Positions 36,201-48,013 of a DNA stretch of 64,000 nt are shown here, one piece after another (positions within the stretch are counted from its first letter, which is position 1; the number at the start of each line of letters is the position of its first letter). The stretch is from Pseudomonadota bacterium (lineage in GTDB: Bacteria; Pseudomonadota; Alphaproteobacteria; Acetobacterales; Acetobacteraceae): contig JAJZGI010000001.1 in NCBI GenBank assembly GCA_021798575.1, positions 1 through 64,000 on the forward strand. The letters run 5' to 3'. A program made the translations under genes and the position numbers. Below the pieces are notes generated by a model that searched no databases, was not told the DNA's origin, and saw only the letters and a list, made by a program, of their open reading frames with translations.

Positions 36201-36427
36201 CCCCTGAAGGTGATGTCACCGTCCCCACCGAGCAGCGACGTGGCGATTGAATTCGGCTCACCGAGCAGCAGCCGGCAACGATCGACGCGCTCAAGGGTGT
36301 CCTTGAGCTCGGCAAAAGCCCAAAGAGAAAACGAGGACGACACAAGATCAACACGCGCCCCTGGCGTCAGCCAACCGCGCAGAAGATCAACAGCTCGATC
36401 CGTTCCACTATTTCGAAGAAGCCTCAT
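33215..36427 (-). CDS. SNF2-type helicase with PLD-like N-terminus
   Basis: 1070 aa; [94 protein letters not shown]; N-terminal [14 protein letters not shown] lacks an obvious HxK. Confidence 0.92.
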   Translation of the reverse strand: [1070 protein letters not shown]

Positions 36428-36630
36428 CGACCATCACCGGGCAGACTGCTGGGCGGCGGGGATGGCTGATCTATTGGCCGTGGGTTTGCCTCGATGAACT
36501 GCCTGATGGCTTGGCGGATAACCCACGAGATGGAAGCATCTCTGGCCAGTGCAATTTCATTGAGCGTCCGATAGTCCTGCTCTTCCAGGCTCACGGTCAA
36601 CCGCGTTGCCTTCCGTGGACGCTCGTTCAT
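36424..36630 (-). CDS. Ribbon-helix-helix protein, first gene of the defence-like operon
   Basis: MNERPRKATRLTVSLEEQDYRTLNEIALARDASISWVIRQAIRQFIEANPRP; ATG at 36630 with GGGGAG RBS; 4-nt overlap with the helicase gene. Confidence 0.78.
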   Translation of the reverse strand: MNERPRKATRLTVSLEEQDYRTLNEIALARDASISWVIRQAIRQFIEANPRPIDQPSPPPSSLPGDGR

Positions 36631-36984
36631 GCCACTCCCCACGATTCCATGCCCAATCTTAGCCCCATGCTCATCAGACTTCAACGAAGTGATGCACTTT
36701 TCACCAGTTCGATTGTCCACGATGAACGCCTTGAGCGCCGGGCAATTCGAGATTGATATGGGTTTGGCGTCCAGGCGCTGTTGACGGCGCCGCCGCGCGT
36801 TCTCGCCCTGGATTGAGTGCCGAGACAACATTTTCGTCGGGAACCTACGGTTACTCAGCGCGGGCAACCCTTCCGATTCCTACGCCAGAACGCCCCACGG
36901 CCCTACGCTCCCAACTCAGCCCTTCCCATGGCCAGAGACTATCGGTTTCCATCGGCATCAGACGCCAAGCAAGGAGACCCCGTC

Positions 36985-37293
36985 ATGGCCACCATGTCCG
37001 AGCAATCCATCAAACGGACCATCCGCCGCAGCGAGCTGCGCCAGATCGTGCCGCTTGCCGACTCGACCATTTACGAGATGGAGCAACGCGGCGAATTCCC
37101 CCGCCGCTTTGCCCTCACGACCCGGTGCGTGGTGTGGGATCTCAGCGAAGTGGAAGCCTGGCTAACCGAGCGCCGACGGGCCACGGAAAGCGCCTCGACG
37201 CGGCGCGCGCCTCACCCGGACGTCCGCAAGCGGCGAAGCCGCCCCGTCAAAGCGCCGGGTCAGGCACCAGCATCGGCATCGACGGCGGAATGA
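36985..37293 (+). CDS. AlpA-family regulator / candidate excisionase
   Basis: TIRRSELRQIVPLADSTIYEMEQRGEFPRRFALTTRCVVWDLSEVEAWL; aaggag upstream; adjacent to the integrase. Confidence 0.88.
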   Translation: MATMSEQSIKRTIRRSELRQIVPLADSTIYEMEQRGEFPRRFALTTRCVVWDLSEVEAWLTERRRATESASTRRAPHPDVRKRRSRPVKAPGQAPASASTAE

Positions 37294-38515
37294 GAACCGG
37301 GAGATATTTTCGTCCCGCCACCCAGGCGTCGATGATATCCGCCCACTCCTGCATCATGTGCCGCCGCTGAGGTTCGTATTCCGCCTTGTTGTAGACGCCG
37401 CGAGACGACCGCCCGTCCTCATGCGCTAGGCACTTTTCGATCCAGTCACTGTTGAAGCCGATCTCGTTCAAAAGCGTGGAGCCGGTCCTGCGCAGGTCGT
37501 GAACGGTAAATGGCTCCAAGGGTAACCCCTCGGCTTTCGCGCGCTCCACAACGGCATACGTGATCCGATTGAACGTCGCCCGCGACATCGGGGCATCGGC
37601 GTCATAGCGGGACGGCAGCAAGTAGCGTGAATTCCCGGCACAGGTTTTCAGCGCGATCATGATGTCGAGGGTTTGCCGAGACAGATAGACGTTGTGGGCC
37701 TTGGACCTCTTCATCCGTTCTTTGGGGATGCTCCAGACGGCATTTTCGAAATCCACTTCGTCCCAGGTTGCGTCCTGCAGCTCGCTCTTGCGCACCATGG
37801 TGAGCAGGAACAGGCGCATCCCAAGTCGGATCGTCGGAAGCGTGGCCACATGTTCAAGCTGCTTGAGCATGATGCGTATCTCAGTCGGAGACAGCGATCG
37901 GTCCTTCGCCACAAAGGTGGCGATCGACGCCGGCCCGACTTCGTCGGCCGGATTGTCGACCTTCTCCCCGTGCAAAATCGCAAAGCCGTAAATCTGTTTG
38001 ACGATGTCGCGGACGTGGATGGCCGTCGCCGGCGCGCCCCGCTCGACGATCTTCGCGCAAATCGCACGCAGATCATCAGGCGTGATCTCGTGCAGAAGGC
38101 GATTTTTGCAGGTCGGGACCAACTCCCGTTCGAAAATGGCTCGGCGCATCGCACGAGTGCTGTCGGCCATCGTCGCCGTGGAAAGCCACCTTTCCCCAAA
38201 TTCGCCGAAGCTCTTCGCCTCTTTGATCCGCCGCTTGGCACGCTGCTTTTCGTGGGCGGGGGAATTGCCCTCCATGATCGAGCGGCGGGCATCGATCGTC
38301 ATCTCACGGGCGCGAGCGAGGGATAACTCGGCCGGACCGTACTGACCGAAAGTGACAGTCTCGCGCCTACCATTCAGCCGATAGTCGAGCCTGAAAGTGA
38401 CCGTTCCTGATGGGGCGACGACGACATACATGCCGTCGCGATCCGCCACCTTGTACGGTTTTTCCTTAGGTTTCAGGTTCTTAAGGGCCACGTCCGTCAG
38501 CATCGCTCTCACCAC
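37247..38515 (-). CDS. int: P4-type tyrosine recombinase (integrase)
   Basis: DUF4102-like N-terminus (LTDVALKNLKPKEKPYKVADRDGMYVVV); LTMVRKSEL, HDLRRTGSTLL and SRGVYNKAEY catalytic context. Confidence 0.93.
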   Translation of the reverse strand: MVRAMLTDVALKNLKPKEKPYKVADRDGMYVVVAPSGTVTFRLDYRLNGRRETVTFGQYGPAELSLARAREMTIDARRSIMEGNSPAHEKQRAKRRIKEAKSFGEFGERWLSTATMADSTRAMRRAIFERELVPTCKNRLLHEITPDDLRAICAKIVERGAPATAIHVRDIVKQIYGFAILHGEKVDNPADEVGPASIATFVAKDRSLSPTEIRIMLKQLEHVATLPTIRLGMRLFLLTMVRKSELQDATWDEVDFENAVWSIPKERMKRSKAHNVYLSRQTLDIMIALKTCAGNSRYLLPSRYDADAPMSRATFNRITYAVVERAKAEGLPLEPFTVHDLRRTGSTLLNEIGFNSDWIEKCLAHEDGRSSRGVYNKAEYEPQRRHMMQEWADIIDAWVAGRKYLPVLIPPSMPMLVPDPAL

Positions 38516-38523
38516 TGAGAAAA

Positions 38524-38709
38524 ATACCGTCAGGCCTTTTTTGACCGCACTATTTGATTTTTCCTCATTTTCATCAATGACTTATGAGGAAAAAAATACC
38601 GTCAAACGACCTCAACAGGTTGACGGTATCGCGAGTTTCGGACGTGAGCAAGAGGTGATGATACCGTCAGAGATGCCGTCAAATCGGAGCACTGCCTCCA
38701 AAATGACGG
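38524..38709. repeat. ATACCGTCA repeat cluster (candidate integrase/excisionase arm sites)
   Basis: ATACCGTCA at 38524-38532, 38596-38604, 38661-38669; inverted TGACGGTAT 38621-38629; variants ATGCCGTCA 38673-38681 and TGACGG 38704-38709. Confidence 0.7.
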
Positions 38710-38796
38710 CGATTGATCCTGACAGATATAATTATTTATTTCAGTGGGTTAGTGTGATTTTTCGATTGTTAGCGGAGGCCCCCGAAAGGCCCTAAA

Positions 38797-40347
38797 TCAT
38801 TCCCACTCGATCGTGCCGGGGGGTTTGCTTGTCAGGTCGTAGGTGACGCGGTTGATGCCGCGCACCTCGTTGACGATGCGGTTGGCGACGCGGGATAAGA
38901 ACGCCATCTCGAACGGGTAGATGTCGGCGGTCATGCCATCCGTGCTGGTGACGGCGCGCAGGGCGCAGACCTGGTCGTAGGTGCGGCCATCACCCATCAC
39001 GCCGACGGATTTGACCGGCAGCAGCACGGCGAAGGCCTGCCAGATGGAATCATACAGGCCGGCGGCGCGGATCTCCTCCAGGTAGATCGCATCGGCCTTT
39101 TGCAGGATGGCGACGGACTCCGCCGTGACGGCGCCCAGGATACGGATGGCGAGACCCGGGCCGGGGAATGGATGGCGGCCCACCATGTGCGCGGGCAGGC
39201 CGAGCTCCCGGCCCAGGGCGCGGACCTCGTCCTTAAACAGCTCCCGCAGGGGCTCGACCAGCCTGAGCTTCATGAAGTCCGGCAGGCCGCCGACATTATG
39301 GTGGGATTTGATGGTGACGCTGGGACCGCCGAGTGCGCTGACCGACTCGATGACGTCCGGGTAGAGCGTGCCCTGGGCCAGGAAATCCGCGCCGCCGAGT
39401 TTTTTGGCCTCCTCGTCGAAGACCTCGATGAACAGCCGGCCGATGGTTTTGCGCTTGGCCTCGGGGTCTGTGACGCCAGATAGCGCGCCCAGGAAGAGCG
39501 CCGATGCGTCCCGGTGGATGAGCTGGATGTTGAACTGGTCCCGGAAGATTTGCACGACCTCATCTGCCTCCCCCGCGCGGAGCAGGCCGTGGTCCACGAA
39601 GATGCAGACGAGCTGCTCGCCCACGGCCTCATGGATGAGGGCCGCGGCGACGGAGGAGTCGACGCCGCCGGAGAGGCCACAGATGACGCGCCCATTACCG
39701 ACCTGGGCGCGGATTTTGGCGATCTCAGAGGTGCGGAAGCCAGCCATCGTCCAGCCGCCGGACAGGCCGCAGACGCCATGGGTGAAGTTGCGGAGCAGTT
39801 GCGCGCCGTGCGGCGTGTGGACGACCTCCGGGTGGAACATGAGGCCGTAGAAGTGGCGGGAGTCGTCCGCGATGATGGCAAACGGCGCGCCGGGCGAGAC
39901 GGCGACGGTGCGAAAGCCGGGCGGTGGGGCGGAGATGTGGTCGCCGTGGCTCATCCAGACCTGCTCGCGCGCGCCCAGGTGCCAAAGGCCCTCGAACAAC
40001 GCGCAATCGGCCATGATCTCGACCTCGGCGCGGCCAAACTCCCGGATTTCAGCCCCCTTAACGTCGCCGCCCAACTGCGCGCACATGACCATCTGGCCGT
40101 AGCAGATGCCCAGCACGGGCACGCCCATGGAAAACGCGGATTCCGGGGCGCGGGGCGAGCCCGCATCCGCCACGCTGGCCGGGCCGCCCGAGAGGATGAT
40201 GCCGCGCGGCGCGAATTCGGCGATGCGCGTGGGCGCGGCGTTGAAGGGCAGGATCTCGCAGTAGACGCCCGATTCCCGCACGCGGCGGGCGATGAGCTGG
40301 GTGAGCTGGCTGCCGAAATCGAGGATCAGGATTTTTTCATCAAACAT
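38797..40347 (-). CDS. guaA: GMP synthase (glutamine-hydrolysing)
   Basis: [49 protein letters not shown]-terminal KPPGTIEWE. Confidence 0.98.
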   Translation of the reverse strand: MFDEKILILDFGSQLTQLIARRVRESGVYCEILPFNAAPTRIAEFAPRGIILSGGPASVADAGSPRAPESAFSMGVPVLGICYGQMVMCAQLGGDVKGAEIREFGRAEVEIMADCALFEGLWHLGAREQVWMSHGDHISAPPPGFRTVAVSPGAPFAIIADDSRHFYGLMFHPEVVHTPHGAQLLRNFTHGVCGLSGGWTMAGFRTSEIAKIRAQVGNGRVICGLSGGVDSSVAAALIHEAVGEQLVCIFVDHGLLRAGEADEVVQIFRDQFNIQLIHRDASALFLGALSGVTDPEAKRKTIGRLFIEVFDEEAKKLGGADFLAQGTLYPDVIESVSALGGPSVTIKSHHNVGGLPDFMKLRLVEPLRELFKDEVRALGRELGLPAHMVGRHPFPGPGLAIRILGAVTAESVAILQKADAIYLEEIRAAGLYDSIWQAFAVLLPVKSVGVMGDGRTYDQVCALRAVTSTDGMTADIYPFEMAFLSRVANRIVNEVRGINRVTYDLTSKPPGTIEWE

Positions 40348-40361
40348 GGAGCGGGACTAGA

Positions 40362-40894
40362 CTAACTCGCGTTGACATCCAACAGGGTTTCGATCGGCTC
40401 CCACGCATAAGCGACCTGCGGGATCATCTGGCCCGCCACGCAGGTGGTGCCGCTGGCGACCTGGCGGCCACCGAGGCGGGCGTAGAAAAACACCGAGGGG
40501 TTGGCGCGCAGCACCCAGGCGAAGGCCGAGCGGCAGCCGAGCCCGGCCAGGTGCTTCGCCGAGGCGCGCAGCAGCAGGCCGCCCAGGCCGCGATTCTGCC
40601 AGTCGTCCAGGACGTAGAGTGTTTCCACCTCGCCATCCCCCAAGCTGGAGCCCCGGCTGAAGCGCGCGGTGCTGAAGCCGACGATGAGGGCGGCGTGGGT
40701 GGGGGCGACCTCCACCGCGACCTGGACGCAGGCGCCCATGCGGATGCTACGCTCATACTGCGCGGTGAGGCGGGTGGTGGAGAGCCGGGCCAGGAAATGG
40801 TCCGGCAGGACCGCGGCGTAGGCGTTGCGCCAGGTTGCGACATGCACGGCGGCGATGCCCGGTGCATCGCCCATCCGCGCCGGGCGCAGGATGA

Positions 40895-40898
<4 letters not shown>
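40362..40898 (-). CDS. GNAT-family N-acetyltransferase
   Basis: ILRPARMGDAPGIAAVHVATWRNAYAAVLPD; LYVLDDWQNRGLGGLLLRASAKHL. Confidence 0.9.
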
Positions 40899-43743
<2,845 letters not shown>

Positions 43744-43810
43744 TTAGCGTCATGGGCTTTGTGGTGGGTCGATGCGGCTTATGTGGATGGGGTTGTGAGG
43801 AGTTTTCGAC

Positions 43811-44104
43811 ATGCGTGTGATTTTGGCGCTCATTTTCATGGTTTTGGGTTCCGGTGTCGCGTTTGCGGGGATACAGGGGTGTTATGACGGCAAGGTGCGC
43901 ACCGCGAACGGGGCCGATGTCTCGACCGCCGCCGGGCAGGAGTTCAAGATATATCCAGGACAAGGGCCGCACACGGCGACCTGGATGCCGCTGGACCGGC
44001 TGAGCATCTGCCGCGACAAGGCGAACGCCTACAGACTGACCGACCTCAACCGGAAGCATGAGCAGGTGCTGGGGCTGTATCTGGGGGCCGTGCCACCGTC
44101 ATAG
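43811..44104 (+). CDS. Small secreted hypothetical protein
   Basis: 97 aa with signal-peptide-like MRVILALIFMVLGSGVAFA. Confidence 0.55.
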   Translation: MRVILALIFMVLGSGVAFAGIQGCYDGKVRTANGADVSTAAGQEFKIYPGQGPHTATWMPLDRLSICRDKANAYRLTDLNRKHEQVLGLYLGAVPPS

Positions 44105-45370
44105 GGATTTCGGCGGCCAGATGAAATAGTCGGGCAGGCCTGGCGGGCGGTCGGGCCGCATGTTGAGGCGCAGCATTTCCGCTTGCGCGATGAGATAGCC
44201 GATGGCGCGCCCGGGAGGGTGGGCGGCGCTGAATTTTTGTGCGACCTGCGCGCCGAGTTCCACATGGTGGGCAGGGTGCGCCAGCACGCGGGCCGCGACC
44301 TCGCGGATGGATTCGGGCTGGAAATTGAAGCTCACCTCGCGCGCGTCGGGCACGCTGCTGGTGAGAAATGCCTGCGCGTTGGTGATGCAGAGCGTGTGGC
44401 TGGCGAAGGCGCGGGCCACACGGTCGTGCGGGGCGAGGCTCGTGTTGGGCGACATATCGAGCAGGCCCAGGCATTCGCGCATCATTTCGCGCGAATGCGC
44501 ATAGTCGCAGACCGGAATCCATTGCGCGCGCCTGCCCGTGAAATCCACATGCTCCCAGCCGGTGCCGTGGATTTCCACCGGGAGATCGAGCAGGGCGCGG
44601 GTGATCAGGGTGGATTTCAGCCGCCGTGTGTAGTCGTCCAACTGGGCGATGAAGAACAGCCGGAGCTTTGGCAGGCGGGCGATGTCCAGCCCGGTATCGG
44701 CGGCATAACGCAGCACGAGATCGTCGATCTGGTGCAGAGCCGGGCTGTCGAGGTCGGCGGTGAGAACTGACGCCAGCTCCTCCAGCACGCGCAGCGGGGC
44801 CGGGCGCAGTTCCGTGTGCCAGGTGCGGCGCAGCGCCTCCGGATCGTTGCCATTTTTGAGGAACAGGAGTTTGCCCGTGGATTTGCGGGTGAAATCCACC
44901 GATTCGGGCGATATGGTATCGAGCAGCAGCGGCGAAATGGTGCCGATGGGGCCATGGATTTCGGGCAGGCGCTGGCGCAGCGCCGCGTGCTCGGGAAAGC
45001 CGTAGATTGTCGCGCAATGGGCGCCGGGCGTGACGTGGCGATCGAAATAATAGGCCGGGGAATCGCCGTAGATGCCGATGTGGGGCACGCCGGCGCGGGC
45101 CCAGAGGTTGGCGCGCGCGCCTGTATCATCGGAGAACTCCAGCGGCATGGCGACGCCCATGAAGCTGAAGGAGAAGGCAATGTTGCCGCCCGCGAGCAAC
45201 TCGCCCAGTGCGGGCCCTGCGGCCTGCGGGATGGCGAGACTGACCTCTGCGAAATGATACCCTGCGGCCTCGAATTCCGGTTTGAAGGCGCGGGCGATGT
45301 TGGCCAACGCGTCCCCCTGGCTGACGCCGGTGAGCAGCAGGACCACGGGTTTGGAGGGGGTGTTAGGCAA
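44099..45370 (-). CDS. CgeB/YkvP-like glycosyltransferase family protein
   Basis: Continuous frame KPVVLLLTGVSQGDALANIARAFKPEFEAAGYHFAEVSLAIP ... SLAPHDRVARAFASHTLCITNAQAFL; possible TTG start overlapping the valS end. Confidence 0.68.
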   Translation of the reverse strand: MPNTPSKPVVLLLTGVSQGDALANIARAFKPEFEAAGYHFAEVSLAIPQAAGPALGELLAGGNIAFSFSFMGVAMPLEFSDDTGARANLWARAGVPHIGIYGDSPAYYFDRHVTPGAHCATIYGFPEHAALRQRLPEIHGPIGTISPLLLDTISPESVDFTRKSTGKLLFLKNGNDPEALRRTWHTELRPAPLRVLEELASVLTADLDSPALHQIDDLVLRYAADTGLDIARLPKLRLFFIAQLDDYTRRLKSTLITRALLDLPVEIHGTGWEHVDFTGRRAQWIPVCDYAHSREMMRECLGLLDMSPNTSLAPHDRVARAFASHTLCITNAQAFLTSSVPDAREVSFNFQPESIREVAARVLAHPAHHVELGAQVAQKFSAAHPPGRAIGYLIAQAEMLRLNMRPDRPPGLPDYFIWPPKSL

Positions 45371-48011
45371 TCCGGGCCAGTGCGGCGTCCAGCCGCTGCA
45401 TCTCGGCGGTGAAGCTCGTCTGCCGCGCCTCGTGCTCGGCCAGGATGGCAGCGGGCGCGCGGGCGACGAAATTCTGGTCCGCCAGTTTGGTTGTGACCCG
45501 GGCCAACTCCGCCGCGGCCTTGCCGTGGGCCGCGGCCAGGCGCGCGCGCTCGGCGGCGAGATCGATGATGCCAGCCAGCGGCAGCACCAGCGTGGCACCC
45601 TCCAGCACCGCCTGGGCGGCGCCTGGCGGGATATCGCCCGGCAGCGGCCCGATCTCGCTCGCGCGGGCCATGCGCGAGATCGGCTCAGACCAGTTTTTCG
45701 CGTGGGCGAGCGCGGCGGCGCTGGCGTCCCGCAGCCATAGGGGCGATTTGACCGAGGGCGGGATGTTCAGCTCCGAGCGGACGGTGCGAACCTCAGAAAT
45801 GAGGGAGATGACCCAGGCGACCTCATGCAAAGCGCTCGCGGCATCCACGACTTCAGACGGGTGCGGCCAGGCGGCGGTGATGAGCGAGCATGGCGGGCCG
45901 TAGCCGAAATGATCCCAGAGTTCCTCGGTGATGAAGGGCGTGAGCGGATGCAAGAGCCGCAGCAACACGCCCAGAACATAGGCGGCGGTGGCGCGGATTT
46001 CCGGCGCATCCGGCGTGGTGAAGCCGGGTTTGGCGAACTCGATGAACCAGTCGCAGAAATCCCCCCAGGCGAAGTGGTAGCAGGCCGCCGCATAGGCATC
46101 CGGGCGGAGTGCGTCCAGCGCCGTGGTGGCGTCCACGATGGCGGCGTTGGATTTGTCCAGTATCCAGCGGCACAGCGGCAGGCTGGCCGAGGCCGGATTG
46201 AAATCCGGATTGGGGCGAACGCCGTTCATCTCCAGGAAGCGCGCGGCGTTCCAGATTTTCGTGATAAAGCCGCGGTTGGTCTCGACGATTTTTGCGCCGA
46301 GCTTGACATCCCGCCCCTGGCCCGCCGCCGCCGCGACCGAGTAGCGCAGCGCGTCCGTCCCGTATTGGTCGATCAGGCTCAGCGGGTCGATGACGTTGCC
46401 CTTGGATTTGGACATCTTCTGGCCGCGCTCATCGCGCACCAGCCCGTGGATATAGACGGTGCGGAACGGCACGTCCCCCATGAAATGCAGCCCCATCATC
46501 AGCATCCGCGCGACCCAGAAGAAAATGATGTCAAAGCCCGTTACCAGCGTGTCAGTGGGATAGTATTTGGCGAGCTCGGGCGTTTGGGCGGGCCAGCCGA
46601 GCGTGGAGAACGGCCAGAGTGACGAGGAGAACCAGGTGTCCAGCACATCCTCATCCTGCGTGAGCGGGGCGGCGCTGCCATAATGCGCGCTGGCTTTTGC
46701 CTGTGCGGCGGCGGCGGTGCGGGCGACGAAGACCTGGCCATCCGGCCCGTACCAGGCGGGAATGCGATGACCCCACCAGAGCTGACGGGAGATGCACCAG
46801 GGTTGGATTTCGCGCATCCAGGCGAAGAAGGTATTCTCCCATTGCTGGGGGACGAATTGCACGGCGCCGGATTCCACCGCCGCGACGGCGGGTTTGGCTA
46901 GCGTGGCGGCGTCGCAGTACCATTGCACGGTGAGCAGCGGCTCGACCGGCACGCCGGAACGATCCCCGTGCGGGACAGCATGGGCGTGGGGGACGGTTTT
47001 ATCCAGGATTTCCAGCCGCTCCAGCTCGGCGATGATGAGCCGGCGGGCGGCGAAACGATCAACACCGGCGAGCGAGCGGGCAAATTCAGGCAGCTCTCCC
47101 AGCTCGTCGAGCGTGACGCGGCCCTGGCGGTCCAGCATCGAGGGCATGGGCAGGTGATGGCGACGGCCGACCTCGAAATCGTTGAAGTCATGCGCCGGGG
47201 TGATCTTGACAGCGCCGGTACCTTTTTCGGGGTCCGCGTAGTCGTCCGCGATGATGGGAATGCGCCGCCCGGTGAGCGGGAGGATGACGAATTTGCCGAT
47301 GCAGGCGGCGTATCTGGCGTTTTGCGGATGCACGGCGACGGCGGTGTCCGCCAGCATCGTCTCCGGCCGGGTGGTGGCGACGATGATCTCGCCGCCGCTC
47401 TCGATGGGATAACGAATATGCCAGAGATTTCCCCTGGTTTCCCGGGATTCAACCTCGAGGTCGGAGAGAGCGGTTTGCAGTGCCGGGTCCCAGTTCACCA
47501 GCCGCTTGTCCTGGTAGATCAGCCCTTGCTCATGCAGGGTGCAGAAGACCTCGGCGACGGCGGCGCACAAGCCGTCGTCCATGGTGAAGCGCTCGCGCGC
47601 CCAATCCGCCGAGGCGCCGAGGCGGCGCAACTGGGTGGTGATGGCGCCACCCGACTCCGTCTTCCAGCGCCAGACACGGGTGAGGAACATCTCGCGCCCC
47701 AGGGTTTTGCGACTGGTTTTCTCGCGCTCCAGCAGCCGCTCCACGACCATCTGGGTGGCGATGCCCGCATGGTCCGTGCCCGGCTGCCACAGCGTATCCC
47801 GCCCCTGCATCCGGCGGTAGCGAATGAGGATGTCCTGGAGCGTCATGGTGAGCGCGTGGCCGACGTGCAGGTTGCCGGTGACGTTGGGCGGCGGGATCAT
47901 GATGCTGTAGGGTTTTTTGGCGGAGGCGGGGTCGGCTTTGAACGCGCCCGACGCCTCCCAGCCTGCGTAGAGCCGAGCCTCGCAGGCAGGGTCGAAATGT
48001 TTTTCCAGCAT
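45363..48011 (-). CDS. valS: Valyl-tRNA synthetase
   Basis: PPPNVTGNLHVGHALTMTLQD; VRDERGQKMSKSKGNVIDPL. Confidence 0.98.
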   Translation of the reverse strand: MLEKHFDPACEARLYAGWEASGAFKADPASAKKPYSIMIPPPNVTGNLHVGHALTMTLQDILIRYRRMQGRDTLWQPGTDHAGIATQMVVERLLEREKTSRKTLGREMFLTRVWRWKTESGGAITTQLRRLGASADWARERFTMDDGLCAAVAEVFCTLHEQGLIYQDKRLVNWDPALQTALSDLEVESRETRGNLWHIRYPIESGGEIIVATTRPETMLADTAVAVHPQNARYAACIGKFVILPLTGRRIPIIADDYADPEKGTGAVKITPAHDFNDFEVGRRHHLPMPSMLDRQGRVTLDELGELPEFARSLAGVDRFAARRLIIAELERLEILDKTVPHAHAVPHGDRSGVPVEPLLTVQWYCDAATLAKPAVAAVESGAVQFVPQQWENTFFAWMREIQPWCISRQLWWGHRIPAWYGPDGQVFVARTAAAAQAKASAHYGSAAPLTQDEDVLDTWFSSSLWPFSTLGWPAQTPELAKYYPTDTLVTGFDIIFFWVARMLMMGLHFMGDVPFRTVYIHGLVRDERGQKMSKSKGNVIDPLSLIDQYGTDALRYSVAAAAGQGRDVKLGAKIVETNRGFITKIWNAARFLEMNGVRPNPDFNPASASLPLCRWILDKSNAAIVDATTALDALRPDAYAAACYHFAWGDFCDWFIEFAKPGFTTPDAPEIRATAAYVLGVLLRLLHPLTPFITEELWDHFGYGPPCSLITAAWPHPSEVVDAASALHEVAWVISLISEVRTVRSELNIPPSVKSPLWLRDASAAALAHAKNWSEPISRMARASEIGPLPGDIPPGAAQAVLEGATLVLPLAGIIDLAAERARLAAAHGKAAAELARVTTKLADQNFVARAPAAILAEHEARQTSFTAEMQRLDAALARIA

Positions 48012-48013
48012 GG

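Larger units (their letters stand above)
25225..38796. mobile_element. Right-end segment of a guaA-integrated ICE
   Basis: Cargo operon, alpA and P4-type integrase abutting the intact guaA 3' end; the conjugation module lies immediately to the left. Confidence 0.78.

Noticed and set aside
25396-36427. BREX or DISARM assignment
   Set aside because: No PglZ, BrxC or BrxL for BREX and no DUF1998 protein for DISARM; the presence of a type III Mod/Res pair fits neither.
44099-45598. Full 499-aa version of the CgeB-like ORF
   Set aside because: The N-terminal part overlaps valS out of frame and is low-complexity; the plausible start is near 45370.
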